Under the pieces are notes generated by a model, which worked only from the letters and a program-made list of their open reading frames with translations, was not told the DNA's origin and ran no database searches. Both the position numbers and the translations under genes were made by a program. Shown here in pieces: positions 9,065 through 18,182 of a stretch of 64,000 bases of DNA. This stretch comes from Leptolyngbya sp. BC1307. GTDB lineage: Bacteria > Cyanobacteriota > Cyanobacteriia > Phormidesmidales > Phormidesmidaceae. The stretch spans positions 1 to 64,000 of the forward strand of contig NZ_NRTA01000005.1 in NCBI RefSeq assembly GCF_002286735.1, written 5' to 3'. How positions within the stretch are numbered: the stretch's first letter is position 1; each line of letters opens with the position of its first letter.

Positions 9065-9880
9065 TTATTGGGTGGCCTTGCCTAACTCGCGCGATCGCGA
9101 ACTAGCCGTCCGCACCGCCTCAATCAGCGCTGAGCGTAACCCTAGCTCTTCTAAGCAGGCAATGCCCGCAATCGTGGTGCCACCGGGGCTGCTGACGCGG
9201 TCTTTCAGCTCGGCAGGGTGAATGCCGGTAGTCCGTAACAGTTCGGCGGTCCCTAGCACGGTTTGCACCGCCAGCTGATTGGCGATCGCCCGAGGCAAAC
9301 CTGCCGCCACGCCGCCATCGGCCAGCGCCTCAATCACAATCGACACATAGCCCGGCCCCGAACCAGACAGGCCCGTCACCGCGTCCATCATGCTTTCAGG
9401 CACCTGCACCACCTGGCCTACCGCTGAGAATATTTCATGGGCTAGCTCGCTGTGTTCGGGTAGCGCCCGGCTACCGAGGGCGATCGCCGTCATGCCAGCG
9501 CCTACAGTCGACGGCGTATTCGGCATGGCCCGCACTACCGGCCAACCGGGAACAGCCGCTTCTAACTTAGCTAGCGGCAGCCCGGCCAATATTGATAAAA
9601 TTAAGGGCGGGGTCTCGCAGTGAACGCCTTGAAAATCTTTGGCTACCAGCTCGAATATCTGAGGCTTAATCGCCAGCAAAATGATCTGACTTCCCTCGAT
9701 CACCTCAAGGTTGTTGCCTGTTATTTGCACGGAGTACTGCTCGGAGAGCACCTGCTGTCGCTCTGGAGTCGGGTCGCTCAGCAAGATTTCCTCAGGTGCA
9801 TATAGCCCCTGAGCAAGAAGGCGAGATAACAGGGCTTCGCCCATTACCCCGCCGCCAATGATGCCAAGTCTTACAGGCAA
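9065..9880 (-). CDS. proC: Pyrroline-5-carboxylate reductase
   Basis: ProC reduces 1-pyrroline-5-carboxylate to proline with NAD(P)H in the cytosol. The 271-aa protein has an N-terminal Rossmann motif (LGIIGGGVMGEALLSRL), the VVRAMPNTPSTVGAGMTAI core and the C-terminal signature LSGSGPGYVSIVIEALADGGVAAGLPR plus SSPGGTTIAGI. Length is normal. It is downstream of sepF on the same strand, and pipX-pipY-sepF-proC is an order seen in many cyanobacteria. PipY-family proteins and ProC are both linked to amino-acid/PLP metabolism, but the functional link here is inference. Confidence 0.96.
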   Translation of the reverse strand: MPVRLGIIGGGVMGEALLSRLLAQGLYAPEEILLSDPTPERQQVLSEQYSVQITGNNLEVIEGSQIILLAIKPQIFELVAKDFQGVHCETPPLILSILAGLPLAKLEAAVPGWPVVRAMPNTPSTVGAGMTAIALGSRALPEHSELAHEIFSAVGQVVQVPESMMDAVTGLSGSGPGYVSIVIEALADGGVAAGLPRAIANQLAVQTVLGTAELLRTTGIHPAELKDRVSSPGGTTIAGIACLEELGLRSALIEAVRTASSRSRELGKATQ

Positions 9881-10037
9881 AAGACGACGCCTCTAGCAAT
9901 TCCTCCCACAGCATACCGCGAATGGTTCCTGGAATACAGCCGTCGATGCCAGCTTCCATGGCGGTTCTTTAGCTGATGGGGATAGAAATGCTTAAGAAAA
10001 CTTGCCTTTCCCTGTGTTCAACAGCAGTCAAACTCGT

Positions 10038-10640
10038 CTACGCCATCCGAGCGACTTGCTCAGTTGCCCAAGCTGGCGTAGGCGCAGCCTGACGCGGGGC
10101 ACTCATGGGCTCTTGGCCGCTGAATCCATCTTCGCCTTCAGTCGGCATACTCACCTGAACACAGTTAGGTGTAAACAAGAAGATGCTCTCGCCGATGCGC
10201 TCTTGATGGCCGTCCATGGCGTAGGTGCCGCCAGCGACAAAGTCAACTGCCCGCTGCGCCTGGTCAGGATCCATAATCGTCAGGTTGAGGACGACCGACT
10301 TGCGCTCACGCAGCGCCTGAATCGCCTGAGGCATTTCTTCAAAGGTGCGGGGCTCCATCACCAGTACTTCAGACATGCCGTTCATTGCGCCAGGCATACC
10401 GATCACGTTATTCATTGACACCATTCCAGAATCAGTTGACAAAACTCTCTCGCGGATGCGCCGACGGCTGGGCCGAGCTACTTCCTCAGGGGGAATTGGC
10501 GGGGCGATCGCCTCAGGTTCGGTATTTTCCTCTTCGTAAAGGCTCTGATACTCTTCGCCTTCTTCCTCGTATTCGTACTCGTAGTCAGCCGGATCGTTCA
10601 ATCCGACAAAGTCCTTAATCTTTCCAAAAAGACCGCTCAT
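10038..10640 (-). CDS. sepF: Cell division protein SepF
   Basis: SepF anchors and bundles FtsZ at the division ring. From ATG 10640 the protein is 200 aa: a short amphipathic N-terminus ([14 protein letters not shown]) for membrane contact, an acidic linker rich in Tyr/Glu ([19 protein letters not shown]), then the SepF core [29 protein letters not shown] and [35 protein letters not shown]. The longer frame from 10676 adds 12 residues with no family match, so I place the start at 10640. A candidate promoter lies about 340 bp upstream at 10983-11011. Confidence 0.95.
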   Translation of the reverse strand: MSGLFGKIKDFVGLNDPADYEYEYEEEGEEYQSLYEEENTEPEAIAPPIPPEEVARPSRRRIRERVLSTDSGMVSMNNVIGMPGAMNGMSEVLVMEPRTFEEMPQAIQALRERKSVVLNLTIMDPDQAQRAVDFVAGGTYAMDGHQERIGESIFLFTPNCVQVSMPTEGEDGFSGQEPMSAPRQAAPTPAWATEQVARMA

Positions 10641-11072
10641 AACTTGTGTTCCATTACGACGTTGACGACTTGGCAAAAAACTGCGTGAACATGTTTAGAA
10701 CACAGCAGAATTATGGCAATAAAACTAAGGCATTTCCGAAAAATTCAACCCGCTTCAAAAGGCATGTTTTGTAGTGGGAGATCCCTGATGTTAGAAGTCC
10801 GTATGAATAGCTCCGTATAATAGCAGGCCCAGTCATCAAAGTTGCTGATAGATTTGGAGGGTTTCCAAAAGATGTCGGCACTTCGGCTGGTTTAGCTGAC
10901 GGATCTCACTCAGTATATACACGCATGGGAAAACGGGAGTGACTGCTTAGTTTTCCCTAGTCTTAAGACTAGATTCACAAGCATTACCCCACGGTTTAGA
11001 AAATATGTCAAGCTTTTTTGATTGCTTTTTTTGACATAGCGCTTTCTCAAGAAATTTCGGCCTTTCCAGGCG
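10641..11072. other. Long leader/intergenic region upstream of sepF
   Basis: The 432 bp hold no convincing gene. Visible elements are a perfect 16-bp palindrome CTAGTCTTAAGACTAG (10957-10972), a TTGACA-type promoter for sepF, and an inverted TGTCAA/TTGACA pair (11006-11036) around two copies of GCTTTTTTGA. A minus ORF of 64 codons (10910-11104) overlaps the end of pipY and looks spurious. Confidence 0.5.
10983..11011 (-). promoter_or_regulatory. Candidate sigma70-type promoter for sepF
   Basis: On the minus strand TTGACA (11011-11006) is followed by a 17-bp spacer and GGTAAT (10988-10983), four of six matches to TATAAT. It points to sepF and would give a leader of about 335 nt that contains the 16-bp palindrome at 10957-10972. 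Confidence 0.45.
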
Positions 11073-11765
11073 TCAATTTCGGCGACCAAAAAGGCCACTG
11101 CCAATTCTCACCAGCGTAGCACCCGCTGCGATCGCCAGCTCAAAATCGTCTGACATCCCCATTGACAGCTCGTTCATTGTGATGCGCTGCCAGCCCTGCT
11201 GCTCAATTTTGGCTGCTAGCGCCTGAGCCCGTTCGAAGACTGCTTGGGTCTGCTCAGGCTGTAACCCGTAAGGTGCAATCACCATCAGCCCCTGAATGTT
11301 TAAGTGGCAAAGCTGATCTAGTGCTGGTAGCGCCGCCATTAGCTCGGCGGGGTCAAACCCGTCCTTGGTCGGGTCAGGTGCTAGCTTGACCTGCAAGCAG
11401 CAGTTAGGCTGCCTACCGAGGTCTGCTGCCTGTCGGTCGAGCCGAGTTGCTAGCTTTAAGCTGTCAATCGAGTGCACCCAGTCAAAGCTTTCGAGCACCT
11501 TGCGAGTTTTGTTAGATTGCAAGTGTCCAATGAAGTGCCAGGTGACATCTGTGAGATCGCCCAATTCTGCCTGTTTTGTCAGGGCTTCTTGCACCTTGTT
11601 CTCAGCAAACTCTCGTAGGCCAGCGGCGTAGGCTGCTCGCACCACTGCTGCCGGAAAGGTCTTAGTGACCGCAATCAGCCGCACCTGTGGCGGAATCAGT
11701 CGCTGAATTTTTGCGACACGAGCCGGCAAGTCAGCTGAAGATAAGGCATCGAACTGAAAGGGCAT
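11073..11765 (-). CDS. pipY: YggS/PROSC-type PLP-binding protein PipY
   Basis: This is a PLP homeostasis protein of the YggS family, single-domain TIM barrel, cytosolic. The 230-aa product shows VRLIAVTKTFPAA (PLP lysine in VTK), EFAENKVQEALTK, WHFIGHLQSNKTRKV and the C-terminal MNELSMGMSDDFELAIAAGATLVRIGSGLFGRR phosphate-binding signature. It starts only 2 bp after pipX ends. In cyanobacteria pipX and pipY form a conserved pair, and PipY modulates vitamin B6 and amino/keto-acid balance. No oddities were seen. Confidence 0.95.
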   Translation of the reverse strand: MPFQFDALSSADLPARVAKIQRLIPPQVRLIAVTKTFPAAVVRAAYAAGLREFAENKVQEALTKQAELGDLTDVTWHFIGHLQSNKTRKVLESFDWVHSIDSLKLATRLDRQAADLGRQPNCCLQVKLAPDPTKDGFDPAELMAALPALDQLCHLNIQGLMVIAPYGLQPEQTQAVFERAQALAAKIEQQGWQRITMNELSMGMSDDFELAIAAGATLVRIGSGLFGRRN

Positions 11766-11767
11766 CG

Positions 11768-12034
11768 TCAGAACGCTTGCTTGTAGGTCTTCTGCAACCG
11801 GTCATACTCTACTTGCTGACCGGTGCGGCGAATGACTCGCAGCCGTTGCTCAATGAGCTGTTTGGCTTCTACTCGCCCAATCGGTTCGAACGAGAGACCG
11901 CCAGGATCATTGTTAACTAAGAAAAATAGCCGGTGCGCGTACAGGGTCGCAAACAGTTCCTGACCCTTACCGACTAGACACACTCTAAAAAGCAGGCCGA
12001 AATTAGGATGGTTAAGATAGTTTTCTGCGCTCAT
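11768..12034 (-). CDS. pipX: PII-interacting protein X (PipX)
   Basis: PipX is a small cyanobacterial coactivator. When 2-oxoglutarate is high it binds NtcA and stimulates nitrogen-control genes; otherwise it is held by PII (GlnB). The 88-aa product matches the family along its length: ENYLNHPNFGLLFRVCLVG (Tudor-like fold), LFATLYAHRLFFLV, GLSFEPIGRVEAKQLIEQRLR and a C-terminal helix pair. It is the first gene of the pipX-pipY pair. No NtcA palindrome (GTA-N8-TAC) was identified by eye just upstream. Confidence 0.95.
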   Translation of the reverse strand: MSAENYLNHPNFGLLFRVCLVGKGQELFATLYAHRLFFLVNNDPGGLSFEPIGRVEAKQLIEQRLRVIRRTGQQVEYDRLQKTYKQAF

Positions 12035-12376
12035 TCAGGCTTCTGAGGGAGAGTTTGGAAAAGATGCAGTCGTCGTATCGCTGCTAAAGTTATTTTTTAA
12101 GTATTGCCTTTTCGAGGTGTTCGTCCGCCTTTCCCGAACTTAAGCTCAAGCAACAGACTTGAAAGACTCACCTGAAGAGACATGCTGCGCAGCCACCCTG
12201 AAAAGTTAACGTTTCAAGAACATGATTCCGGCGCAGCAAAAAGTATCATATATGACTGAGTTTACAGCGTTTTCCTAAAACCCCCAAAGATTCCTTCAGA
12301 GATGTCTCTCAAAATCCTCCATACGGCTGTTCCCATACGGCCAGAGACCGGCTTCTAAATTAACTGCACTGCCATT
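12035..12376. other. Intergenic region between pipX and the 105-bp repeat
   Basis: The stretch holds no ORF that I can support. GAAAAGTTAACGTTTC (about 12199-12214) is a near-palindrome upstream of pipX. The right end meets the repeat element at 12377. Promoter signals for pipX must lie here on the minus strand, but no clear -35/-10 pair stands out. Confidence 0.4.
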
Positions 12377-12481
12377 TATAGCGTTACCCGGATGCATTCG
12401 AGTAACGCTAGTCACTTGGCCTGTTGTTATGCAAAGGTTTTGCCTGCGTTGCTGTATTCAAGCCAAGTGACCAACGCTATA
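12377..12481. repeat. 105-bp palindromic element, copy 1 (MITE-like)
   Basis: The ends are inverted: TATAGCGTT at the left and AACGCTATA at the right. GTCACTTGGC (left) and GCCAAGTGAC (right) continue the pairing. The left arm has an inserted small palindrome (GCGTTACcCGGATGCATTCGaGTAACGC). The centre of about 41 bp is not coding. A second copy at 21183-21287 is the same length with three mismatches. It abuts the stop codon of the pabB-like gene exactly (12482). TA at both outer ends would suit a TA target duplication. Confidence 0.85.
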
Positions 12482-14029
12482 TTACAGCCCCAGTGCTAGC
12501 AGCTGTGCCTTCGCTTTTTGCAAAGACTCTCGCCACTCCCGCTCAGGTTCACTGTCGGCAACAATACCTGCGCCTACCTGCCCCCAAACGGTTTGCCAGT
12601 CTGAGACAGACGGCGGATGCTCGCTTGGTGCCATTAGCAGGGTGCGGATCAAAATGTTGAGATCTAGTCGGCCACGCCTATCAAAGTAGCCACACGATCC
12701 GTAAAATAAGCTGCGTCGCACCGGTTCTAGCGCTTCAATGATTTCCATGCAGCGCACTTTAGGGCAGCCGGTGATCGTCCCGCCGGGAAACATCGCAGCG
12801 ACTAGCTGAGCCATTGATTGCTCAGCGCCAAGCTGACCGACAACGTTACTGACCAGATGCATGACATGACTGTAATATTCAATCGTCATGAGATCGCCCA
12901 CCTGTACCGATCCCCATTCACATACCCGGCCCAGATCGTTGCGTTCTAAGTCCACTAGCATGATGTGTTCGGCTTGTTCCTTGGGATCGCGCTTTAGATC
13001 TTGAGCGATCGCCGCGTCCTCCTCTACCGTTGCTCCCCGAGGTCGCGTTCCCGCAATCGGCCTAGACTGAGCAACGCCTGTAGCCAAATGCACCAGGCGC
13101 TCCGGCGAGCAGCTAACGATCGCTCCCAAGGGGGTATGCCAGTAGCTGGCAAAAGGAGACGGATTAATGGCGTGCAGCGTCTTATAGACTTCCCAACTGG
13201 GCATAGTCGTCTGGGCGTGAAACCGCAGCGAGTGATTGACCTGGAAGACATCGCCCGCGCGAATATGGGCCTTTGCCTGCCGCACTGCCCGTTCAAATTC
13301 GGCTTGCTCAGTTTCAAAGACCAAAGACTGAGTCATCCAATGCTGAGCCGTAGCAGCTGTCTGTTTGGCGCTAGCAGGATTTTCCCTCAGTTGTTCAACC
13401 ATACGAGCTAGCACGATGGCAGTTTCGGCGGCTAACCACAGCCGCTGTGAGTAATGATCGAGCACAGCAAACTCAGCCGGTTCGTACCAAAAAGCGACGG
13501 GAAAGGGCAGCTGCTCTCTCTTGAGCCAGGGCAATCGCTCGATCTCCCAGGCAAAGTCATAGCCGAGCCAGCCGAGCCAGCCACCCGTAAACGGCAGGTC
13601 GTCATCAGGTACGGTCTGATCTGTTAAAAACGGCTGTCTATTTGAGGCGCTATGAGCCGAGCTAACCACCTGCATCTGCACTAATAAGGGCAAAATCTGG
13701 CCAATCTTCGGTGTCCATAGCTGTGTCTGCCCGTCTGCTATGCGGGGGGGGCCAGCGCAGATAGAGTAGCGGGTCATTGCGCTGATGCCCTCATCGTGCG
13801 AGGCCGGGTTAGTCGGAAAACCGCTCGGCGAAAGGGGCGGGCTTTCTAGTAACGTAGCGATCCCCGCAGGGCCCGGGCGATCGCACTGTGGCTGAAACAA
13901 AGCGGCAAAAATATCTGAGCCAGTGCGCTGAGCGAGGGGGAGCGATCGCCATACCCGCCGTTCACAGGGGCGCAGCTCCAGATCAGCGCCATCGGTTCTT
14001 TTCTCTTCAGCACCGGCAAACGACTTCAA
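12482..14029 (-). CDS. Anthranilate synthase component I / PabB family chorismate enzyme
   Basis: The enzyme aminates chorismate, either to aminodeoxychorismate (folate, PabB) or anthranilate (Trp, TrpE). I start it at TTG 14029 (515 aa), which overlaps the ecfT stop in TTGA; the longer frame from 14122 lies fully inside ecfT. The chorismate-binding core shows SPERLVHLATG, RPIAGTRPRG, ERNDLGRVCEWGSV, FPGGTITGCPKVRCMEII and WGQVGAGIVADSEPEREW. PIAGT has Ala, as in TrpE, where E. coli PabB has Lys. Overall length and N-terminus (VWRSLPLAQRTGSDIFAALF) resemble the cyanobacterial second TrpE/PabB paralogue. I cannot settle which product it makes. The 3' end touches a repeat element. Confidence 0.85.
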   Translation of the reverse strand: MKSFAGAEEKRTDGADLELRPCERRVWRSLPLAQRTGSDIFAALFQPQCDRPGPAGIATLLESPPLSPSGFPTNPASHDEGISAMTRYSICAGPPRIADGQTQLWTPKIGQILPLLVQMQVVSSAHSASNRQPFLTDQTVPDDDLPFTGGWLGWLGYDFAWEIERLPWLKREQLPFPVAFWYEPAEFAVLDHYSQRLWLAAETAIVLARMVEQLRENPASAKQTAATAQHWMTQSLVFETEQAEFERAVRQAKAHIRAGDVFQVNHSLRFHAQTTMPSWEVYKTLHAINPSPFASYWHTPLGAIVSCSPERLVHLATGVAQSRPIAGTRPRGATVEEDAAIAQDLKRDPKEQAEHIMLVDLERNDLGRVCEWGSVQVGDLMTIEYYSHVMHLVSNVVGQLGAEQSMAQLVAAMFPGGTITGCPKVRCMEIIEALEPVRRSLFYGSCGYFDRRGRLDLNILIRTLLMAPSEHPPSVSDWQTVWGQVGAGIVADSEPEREWRESLQKAKAQLLALGL

Positions 14030-14976
14030 GCAACGCCTCCAAATACAATGCGGGCCCACCAAAAGCTGACCAAACCACCCAGCACCACCCAATCCCACCA
14101 GCGCAGGCGCAGCCGGTGCCACACTACCCGATGCTGGTTAGGACTGGTAAAGCCGCGAACCTGCATGGCACTGGCAATCTGCTCAGCCCGCAGCAGCAGG
14201 TTTTCGATCAGCCGCTCTGAGACCATTAGCCAAATTTGAATTGCCCCGCGCACGCCTAGTTTCTGCCATTTGATCGCCCGCGTCCGCACTGAACGCACCA
14301 GGTTTTGCACTTCTTCTAGCACCAGCGGAATAAACCGCAGCGCTAAAGTCAGGGTTAGAGCAATCTCGGTCACAGGTATGCCCAATTTGCTCAACGGCTG
14401 CATCAAATTTTCTAGGCCTTCGGTAATTTCTTCGGGCGCGGTGGTCAGCAAAAAAAGCGTCGTTGCATAGATGAGCGTGAACAACAGCGTGCTGACTTTA
14501 ATTGCCAGGCGGAGCGATCGCTGCGTAATCTGCAGGCTCAAGTTGAGAGGTGGCAGTTTGGCAATCTCCAAATTCGCAATGTCGTACTGATAGCCCGTCA
14601 CTGGTGGCACATCGGGCAGCTTCTCAGGTGTGGTCAGCTCGTCTGGCCAGCTATTGAGCGAATCGGCAGTGGGCAACCGGGGCTGTTGTGAAATAGCGAT
14701 CCCGTCCGGCATTACCAGTATGAGCAGCGTGACGAGAGTGCCTAGTAATAGCAGCCAGCCCATTTGCTGTCGCCATACCCGCCAGGGAATGCGGGCGCTG
14801 ATAGTCAGCAACACTAAAAACGCAACAATGGCGATGCGATAGGGCGAACTCGCCAACACTGGCGCAAGCAACAAGCTCAGCAGCCAGGCTATTTTTACCC
14901 GCGCGTCAATCCGGTGCAGCCAAGTCACCGGCTGCTCTAAATAGAGCCCAATGGGGAGCGATCGCAGCAGATCCAT
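14026..14976 (-). CDS. EcfT/CbiQ family energy-coupling transmembrane protein
   Basis: The product is 316 aa with five or more membrane helices and the cyanobacterial/plastid CbiQ-type layout: RIDARVKIAWLLSLLLAPVL near the N-terminus, a hydrophilic insert of about 60 residues after the third helix, then LRFIPLVLEEVQNLVRSVRTRAIKWQ and ENLLLRAEQIASAMQVRGF. The last two contain the two Ala-x-Arg-like coupling motifs (RTRA, MQVRG) that contact ECF ATPases. Neither the ATPases nor a substrate-specific S component is adjacent. The gene sits 11 bp after der and overlaps the next gene by 4 bp, so it is part of a der-ecfT-pabB-like operon. The substrate is unknown. Confidence 0.85.
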   Translation of the reverse strand: MDLLRSLPIGLYLEQPVTWLHRIDARVKIAWLLSLLLAPVLASSPYRIAIVAFLVLLTISARIPWRVWRQQMGWLLLLGTLVTLLILVMPDGIAISQQPRLPTADSLNSWPDELTTPEKLPDVPPVTGYQYDIANLEIAKLPPLNLSLQITQRSLRLAIKVSTLLFTLIYATTLFLLTTAPEEITEGLENLMQPLSKLGIPVTEIALTLTLALRFIPLVLEEVQNLVRSVRTRAIKWQKLGVRGAIQIWLMVSERLIENLLLRAEQIASAMQVRGFTSPNQHRVVWHRLRLRWWDWVVLGGLVSFWWARIVFGGVA

Positions 14977-14987
14977 AGAGAATTAAA

Positions 14988-16355
14988 TTACTTAACCTTA
15001 ACCGCCCGGTTAGCATTGCTGCCCCGCTCAATATCGCGCATACTCTTACCGCGCCACATCAGGCGAATCGGCGTGCCATCGTAGCCCAAATTTTTGCGAA
15101 ACTGCTTTTCGATATAGCGCCGGTAGCCATCGCCAAAGAGCTTGGGATCATTCACAAACAGCACAAACGAAGGTGGCTGAGCCGTTACCTGAGTGCCATA
15201 GTAAATCCGACCCTGACGGCCCTGACGAGTGGTCGGCGGTGTGTGCCAGCTCACGGCATCTTCTAGCACCTCATTCACCACCGAAGTCGTCACCCGTCGC
15301 CGATGCTCAGCCACCGCCGCATTCACCGCATCTAAAATATTGGGCAGGCGCTGACCGGTTAGAGCGCTCACATACAGACGCTTGGCCCAGCCCAAAAAGT
15401 GAATTTTCGCTTCAATGGTCTTATCAAATTCGTAGATGGTGTGCGCGTCTTTTTCGACCGCATCCCACTTGTTGACGACAATGACGCAGGCGCGGCCCTC
15501 TTCTTCAATGCGCCCGGCTAGCTTTTGATCCTGCTCAGTCACCCCGTCCAAGGCGTCGATTACCAGTAGCACCACATCGGCTCGCCGAATGGCTTTAAAG
15601 GCCCGGTTAATGCCAAAAAACTCCGGACCGAAGTCCACATTCTTCTTTTTGCGAATGCCCGCTGTATCGATCAGCCGGTAGCAATGCTCGCCCCGTGTCA
15701 CCACCATATCGATGGCATCGCGCGTCGTACCAGAAATGGGGCTGACAATAGATCGAGATTCACCTACAAAAGCGTTGAGCATGCTCGATTTGCCGACATT
15801 GGGCCGTCCGACGATCGCCACCCGATACTCTTCAGTGACTTCGATCTCGTCTGCAGCAGGCAGATGCTCTATGAGCGCATCTAGCAGTTCGCCCGAGCCG
15901 CTGCCGTGAATGGCCGAAACCGGATAAGGCTCTCCCAGTCCTAATTCCCAAAACTGAGCCGCCTGGATCATGCCTTCATCAGGCGACTCGCACTTATTTA
16001 CCGCTAGCATCACAGGCACGTTTTGCGTGCGCAGCCATGAGGCAATTTCCTGATCGCCTTCAGTCGGGCCAAACTGTCCATCTACTACAAATATAGCGGC
16101 TGAGGCTTCTACTAGCGCCGCCAGTGCCTGCTCGCGGATAAACGGCAAAAATTCGGTATCGTCATCAAATACCAATCCGCCCGTATCGACGACTAAAAAA
16201 TCGCGGTCTTGCCAAAATGCTGGCTGATAGGTGCGATCGCGCGTCACCCCCGGCTGGTCAAACACAATCGACTGCCGCCCGCCTGCCAATCGGTTGACCA
16301 AAGCTGACTTGCCCACGTTAGGACGACCGATAATTGCAACAATAGGGAGAGCCAT
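14988..16355 (-). CDS. der: Ribosome-assembly GTPase Der (EngA)
   Basis: Der is a tandem-GTPase factor for maturation of the 50S subunit. Domain 1 has [14 protein letters not shown] (about residue 9), DTGGL and NKCE. Domain 2 has [14 protein letters not shown] (about 182), [12 protein letters not shown] and NKWD. The C-terminal KH-like domain ends [19 protein letters not shown]. At 455 aa it is full length with all G motifs intact. It precedes ecfT by 11 bp. Confidence 0.97.
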   Translation of the reverse strand: MALPIVAIIGRPNVGKSALVNRLAGGRQSIVFDQPGVTRDRTYQPAFWQDRDFLVVDTGGLVFDDDTEFLPFIREQALAALVEASAAIFVVDGQFGPTEGDQEIASWLRTQNVPVMLAVNKCESPDEGMIQAAQFWELGLGEPYPVSAIHGSGSGELLDALIEHLPAADEIEVTEEYRVAIVGRPNVGKSSMLNAFVGESRSIVSPISGTTRDAIDMVVTRGEHCYRLIDTAGIRKKKNVDFGPEFFGINRAFKAIRRADVVLLVIDALDGVTEQDQKLAGRIEEEGRACVIVVNKWDAVEKDAHTIYEFDKTIEAKIHFLGWAKRLYVSALTGQRLPNILDAVNAAVAEHRRRVTTSVVNEVLEDAVSWHTPPTTRQGRQGRIYYGTQVTAQPPSFVLFVNDPKLFGDGYRRYIEKQFRKNLGYDGTPIRLMWRGKSMRDIERGSNANRAVKVK

Positions 16356-16424
16356 AGCGGAACCGAAAGGTGGTCGGAAACCATCATTGTAGCAATTCCC
16401 TTTGGTACTGCTGCGCCCAAAATG

Positions 16425-17132
16425 CTATAAAACAGCCTTAATCTCGGCCTTAGCGTCTTTCCTTAACCCTGCCGAAATCCGAAACAGCTCCTGCCCATCA
16501 TGCAAATAGCTATCGTCATAGGTATAGGTGAACCGCTCAATCTCTTCTATCCCATCTTCTAACTGGTTAAGACAGTAGTAAAGATTAGCCGCGCCGCTAG
16601 CCACGCCAGACGGATTGGGCATAGAGCGAAACTTAGACTTGGCCTGCTCTAGAGCCTCCCGGCAGGTCTCTATATAAGCCTGAAAAGCAGCCATCAGTTC
16701 ATCATCAAAAGGGTCTGCCGAAAGCGCCCTGACTTCAGCCTTCAAGGGTTTCAAAATTTGACCGATCAGCCGATCAGTCGGGTTAAAGACACTGCGCAGC
16801 CACTGCTCAATTGTCGTATCAGCCGGTTTGCTAGCCCGTCGTCGCCGGTACTGGTTATGAGAATCTACAGTCCGAGCAGCGCGTTTGCTAGCGGCCATTT
16901 CAACTAGCAATTGCCGCTCAGCGTCGTATTGGCGGCGTTCCTGAATATCCCCCAACACCTCGTAGGCGGCATTTATAGCCGCAATCCGGTCATGGGCCGC
17001 TGCCTGATTCTGGCTATCTGGGTGAAACTGCTTAGCCAGCTTGCGATAGGCTTGCTTCACCTCAGCCTGAGTGGCCCCAGCCGAAATGCCCAACGTTTCG
17101 TAGTGATTAGCAGCGCGATTGTCTTGTCCCAT
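16425..17132 (-). CDS. J-domain protein, cyanobacterial
   Basis: This is a 235-aa co-chaperone-like protein. Residues 8-70 form a J domain with the HPD tripeptide (QFHPDSQNQ) and the QAYRKLAKQ helix, expected to stimulate a DnaK. There is no Gly/Phe-rich or zinc-finger region, so it is not DnaJ itself (type III). The rest is helical and basic then acidic, without a motif I know. It lies 27 bp downstream of cysK and 69 bp upstream of der on the same strand. Confidence 0.9.
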   Translation of the reverse strand: MGQDNRAANHYETLGISAGATQAEVKQAYRKLAKQFHPDSQNQAAAHDRIAAINAAYEVLGDIQERRQYDAERQLLVEMAASKRAARTVDSHNQYRRRRASKPADTTIEQWLRSVFNPTDRLIGQILKPLKAEVRALSADPFDDELMAAFQAYIETCREALEQAKSKFRSMPNPSGVASGAANLYYCLNQLEDGIEEIERFTYTYDDSYLHDGQELFRISAGLRKDAKAEIKAVL

Positions 17133-17159
17133 AGCGCTATTTTAAACCGATTTTGGGCA

Positions 17160-18107
17160 CTAGCCCACCGGTTCTGGATCTTGAAAGAGGGGCGTACTCA
17201 AATAGCGCTCTCCAAAGCTGGGCTGAATCATCACAATCAGCTTGCCGGCGTTTTCCGGTCGCTGAGCGATTTTAACCGCCGCGCACAAGGCCGCGCCGCT
17301 AGAGATGCCTGAGAGGATTCCTTCTTCTTTAGCCAGTCGTCTGCCGTAGGCGATCGCCTCATCGTCTCGCACTGAGATCACTTCATCAATCAAATCTTGA
17401 TTGAGCACCTTTGGGACAAATCCTGCCCCAATTCCCTGAATCTTATGAGGCCCTGGCCTGCCGCCCGACAGTACAGAGCTATTTACAGGCTCTACGGCTA
17501 CGACCTGAAAACTCGGTTTGCGCTGCTTAATCACTTCGCCGACGCCGGTAATGGTGCCGCCAGTGCCGACGCCCGCCACCAAAAAATCTATCTCACCATC
17601 GGTGTCCTGCCAGATTTCTTCAGCGGTAGATCGTCGATGCACCGCCGGATTCGCCGGATTGTCAAACTGCTGCAGCATGTAGGCATCAGGCAGCCCTTCA
17701 ACTAGCTCTTTAGCTCGCTGAATGCAACCGCTCATCCCCTCCACGCCTGGCGTTAGCTCTAGCTTAGCGCCATAGGCCCTGAGCATTGCCCGCCGCTCCG
17801 AGCTCATCGTTTCTGGCATGGTCAGCACGAGCTGGTAGCCTTTCGCCGCCGCCGCCATCGCCAGCGCAATCCCCGTATTGCCCGAAGTCGGCTCTACCAG
17901 AGTTGTTTTACCTGGCGCTATATCGCCTGCTGCCTCCGCCGCTTCGATCATACTGATGCCAATCCGGTCTTTCACCGAGGCCGATGGATTCATCCCCTCT
18001 AGCTTGACGGCAATTTGGGCGACGCAGCCCTCACGCTCTGGAATTCGATGCAGCCGCACCATCGGAGTATGGCCGATTAGCTCAGTGACATTGTTAGCAA
18101 TTCGCAT
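17160..18107 (-). CDS. cysK: Cysteine synthase (O-acetylserine sulfhydrylase)
   Basis: CysK condenses O-acetylserine with sulfide to give cysteine, using PLP. In the 315-aa product the PLP lysine lies in [11 protein letters not shown], the substrate loop is [11 protein letters not shown], the phosphate-binding loop is [13 protein letters not shown] and the C-terminal part has [13 protein letters not shown]. Length is typical. An Rrf2-type regulator gene lies 75 bp upstream on the same strand. In Bacillus the Rrf2 protein CymR works in complex with CysK, so this pairing may be functional, though that is inference. Confidence 0.97.
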   Translation of the reverse strand: MRIANNVTELIGHTPMVRLHRIPEREGCVAQIAVKLEGMNPSASVKDRIGISMIEAAEAAGDIAPGKTTLVEPTSGNTGIALAMAAAAKGYQLVLTMPETMSSERRAMLRAYGAKLELTPGVEGMSGCIQRAKELVEGLPDAYMLQQFDNPANPAVHRRSTAEEIWQDTDGEIDFLVAGVGTGGTITGVGEVIKQRKPSFQVVAVEPVNSSVLSGGRPGPHKIQGIGAGFVPKVLNQDLIDEVISVRDDEAIAYGRRLAKEEGILSGISSGAALCAAVKIAQRPENAGKLIVMIQPSFGERYLSTPLFQDPEPVG

Positions 18108-18182
18108 AGGTCTCGTATAGGAGGATTACGTCTATAGGGTTACATCTACTGCTGAGAGGCCCGCCTCTTAACGCCCTTTCCC

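Noticed and set aside
10002-10418. 138-codon plus ORF
   Set aside because: Antisense to sepF with no start context; shadow.
10910-11104. 64-codon minus ORF between pipY and sepF
   Set aside because: Overlaps the end of pipY, no Shine-Dalgarno, no recognisable features.
12424-12660. Plus ORF starting in repeat copy 1
   Set aside because: Runs antisense through the pabB-like gene; the shared start with 21198-21413 only reflects the repeat.
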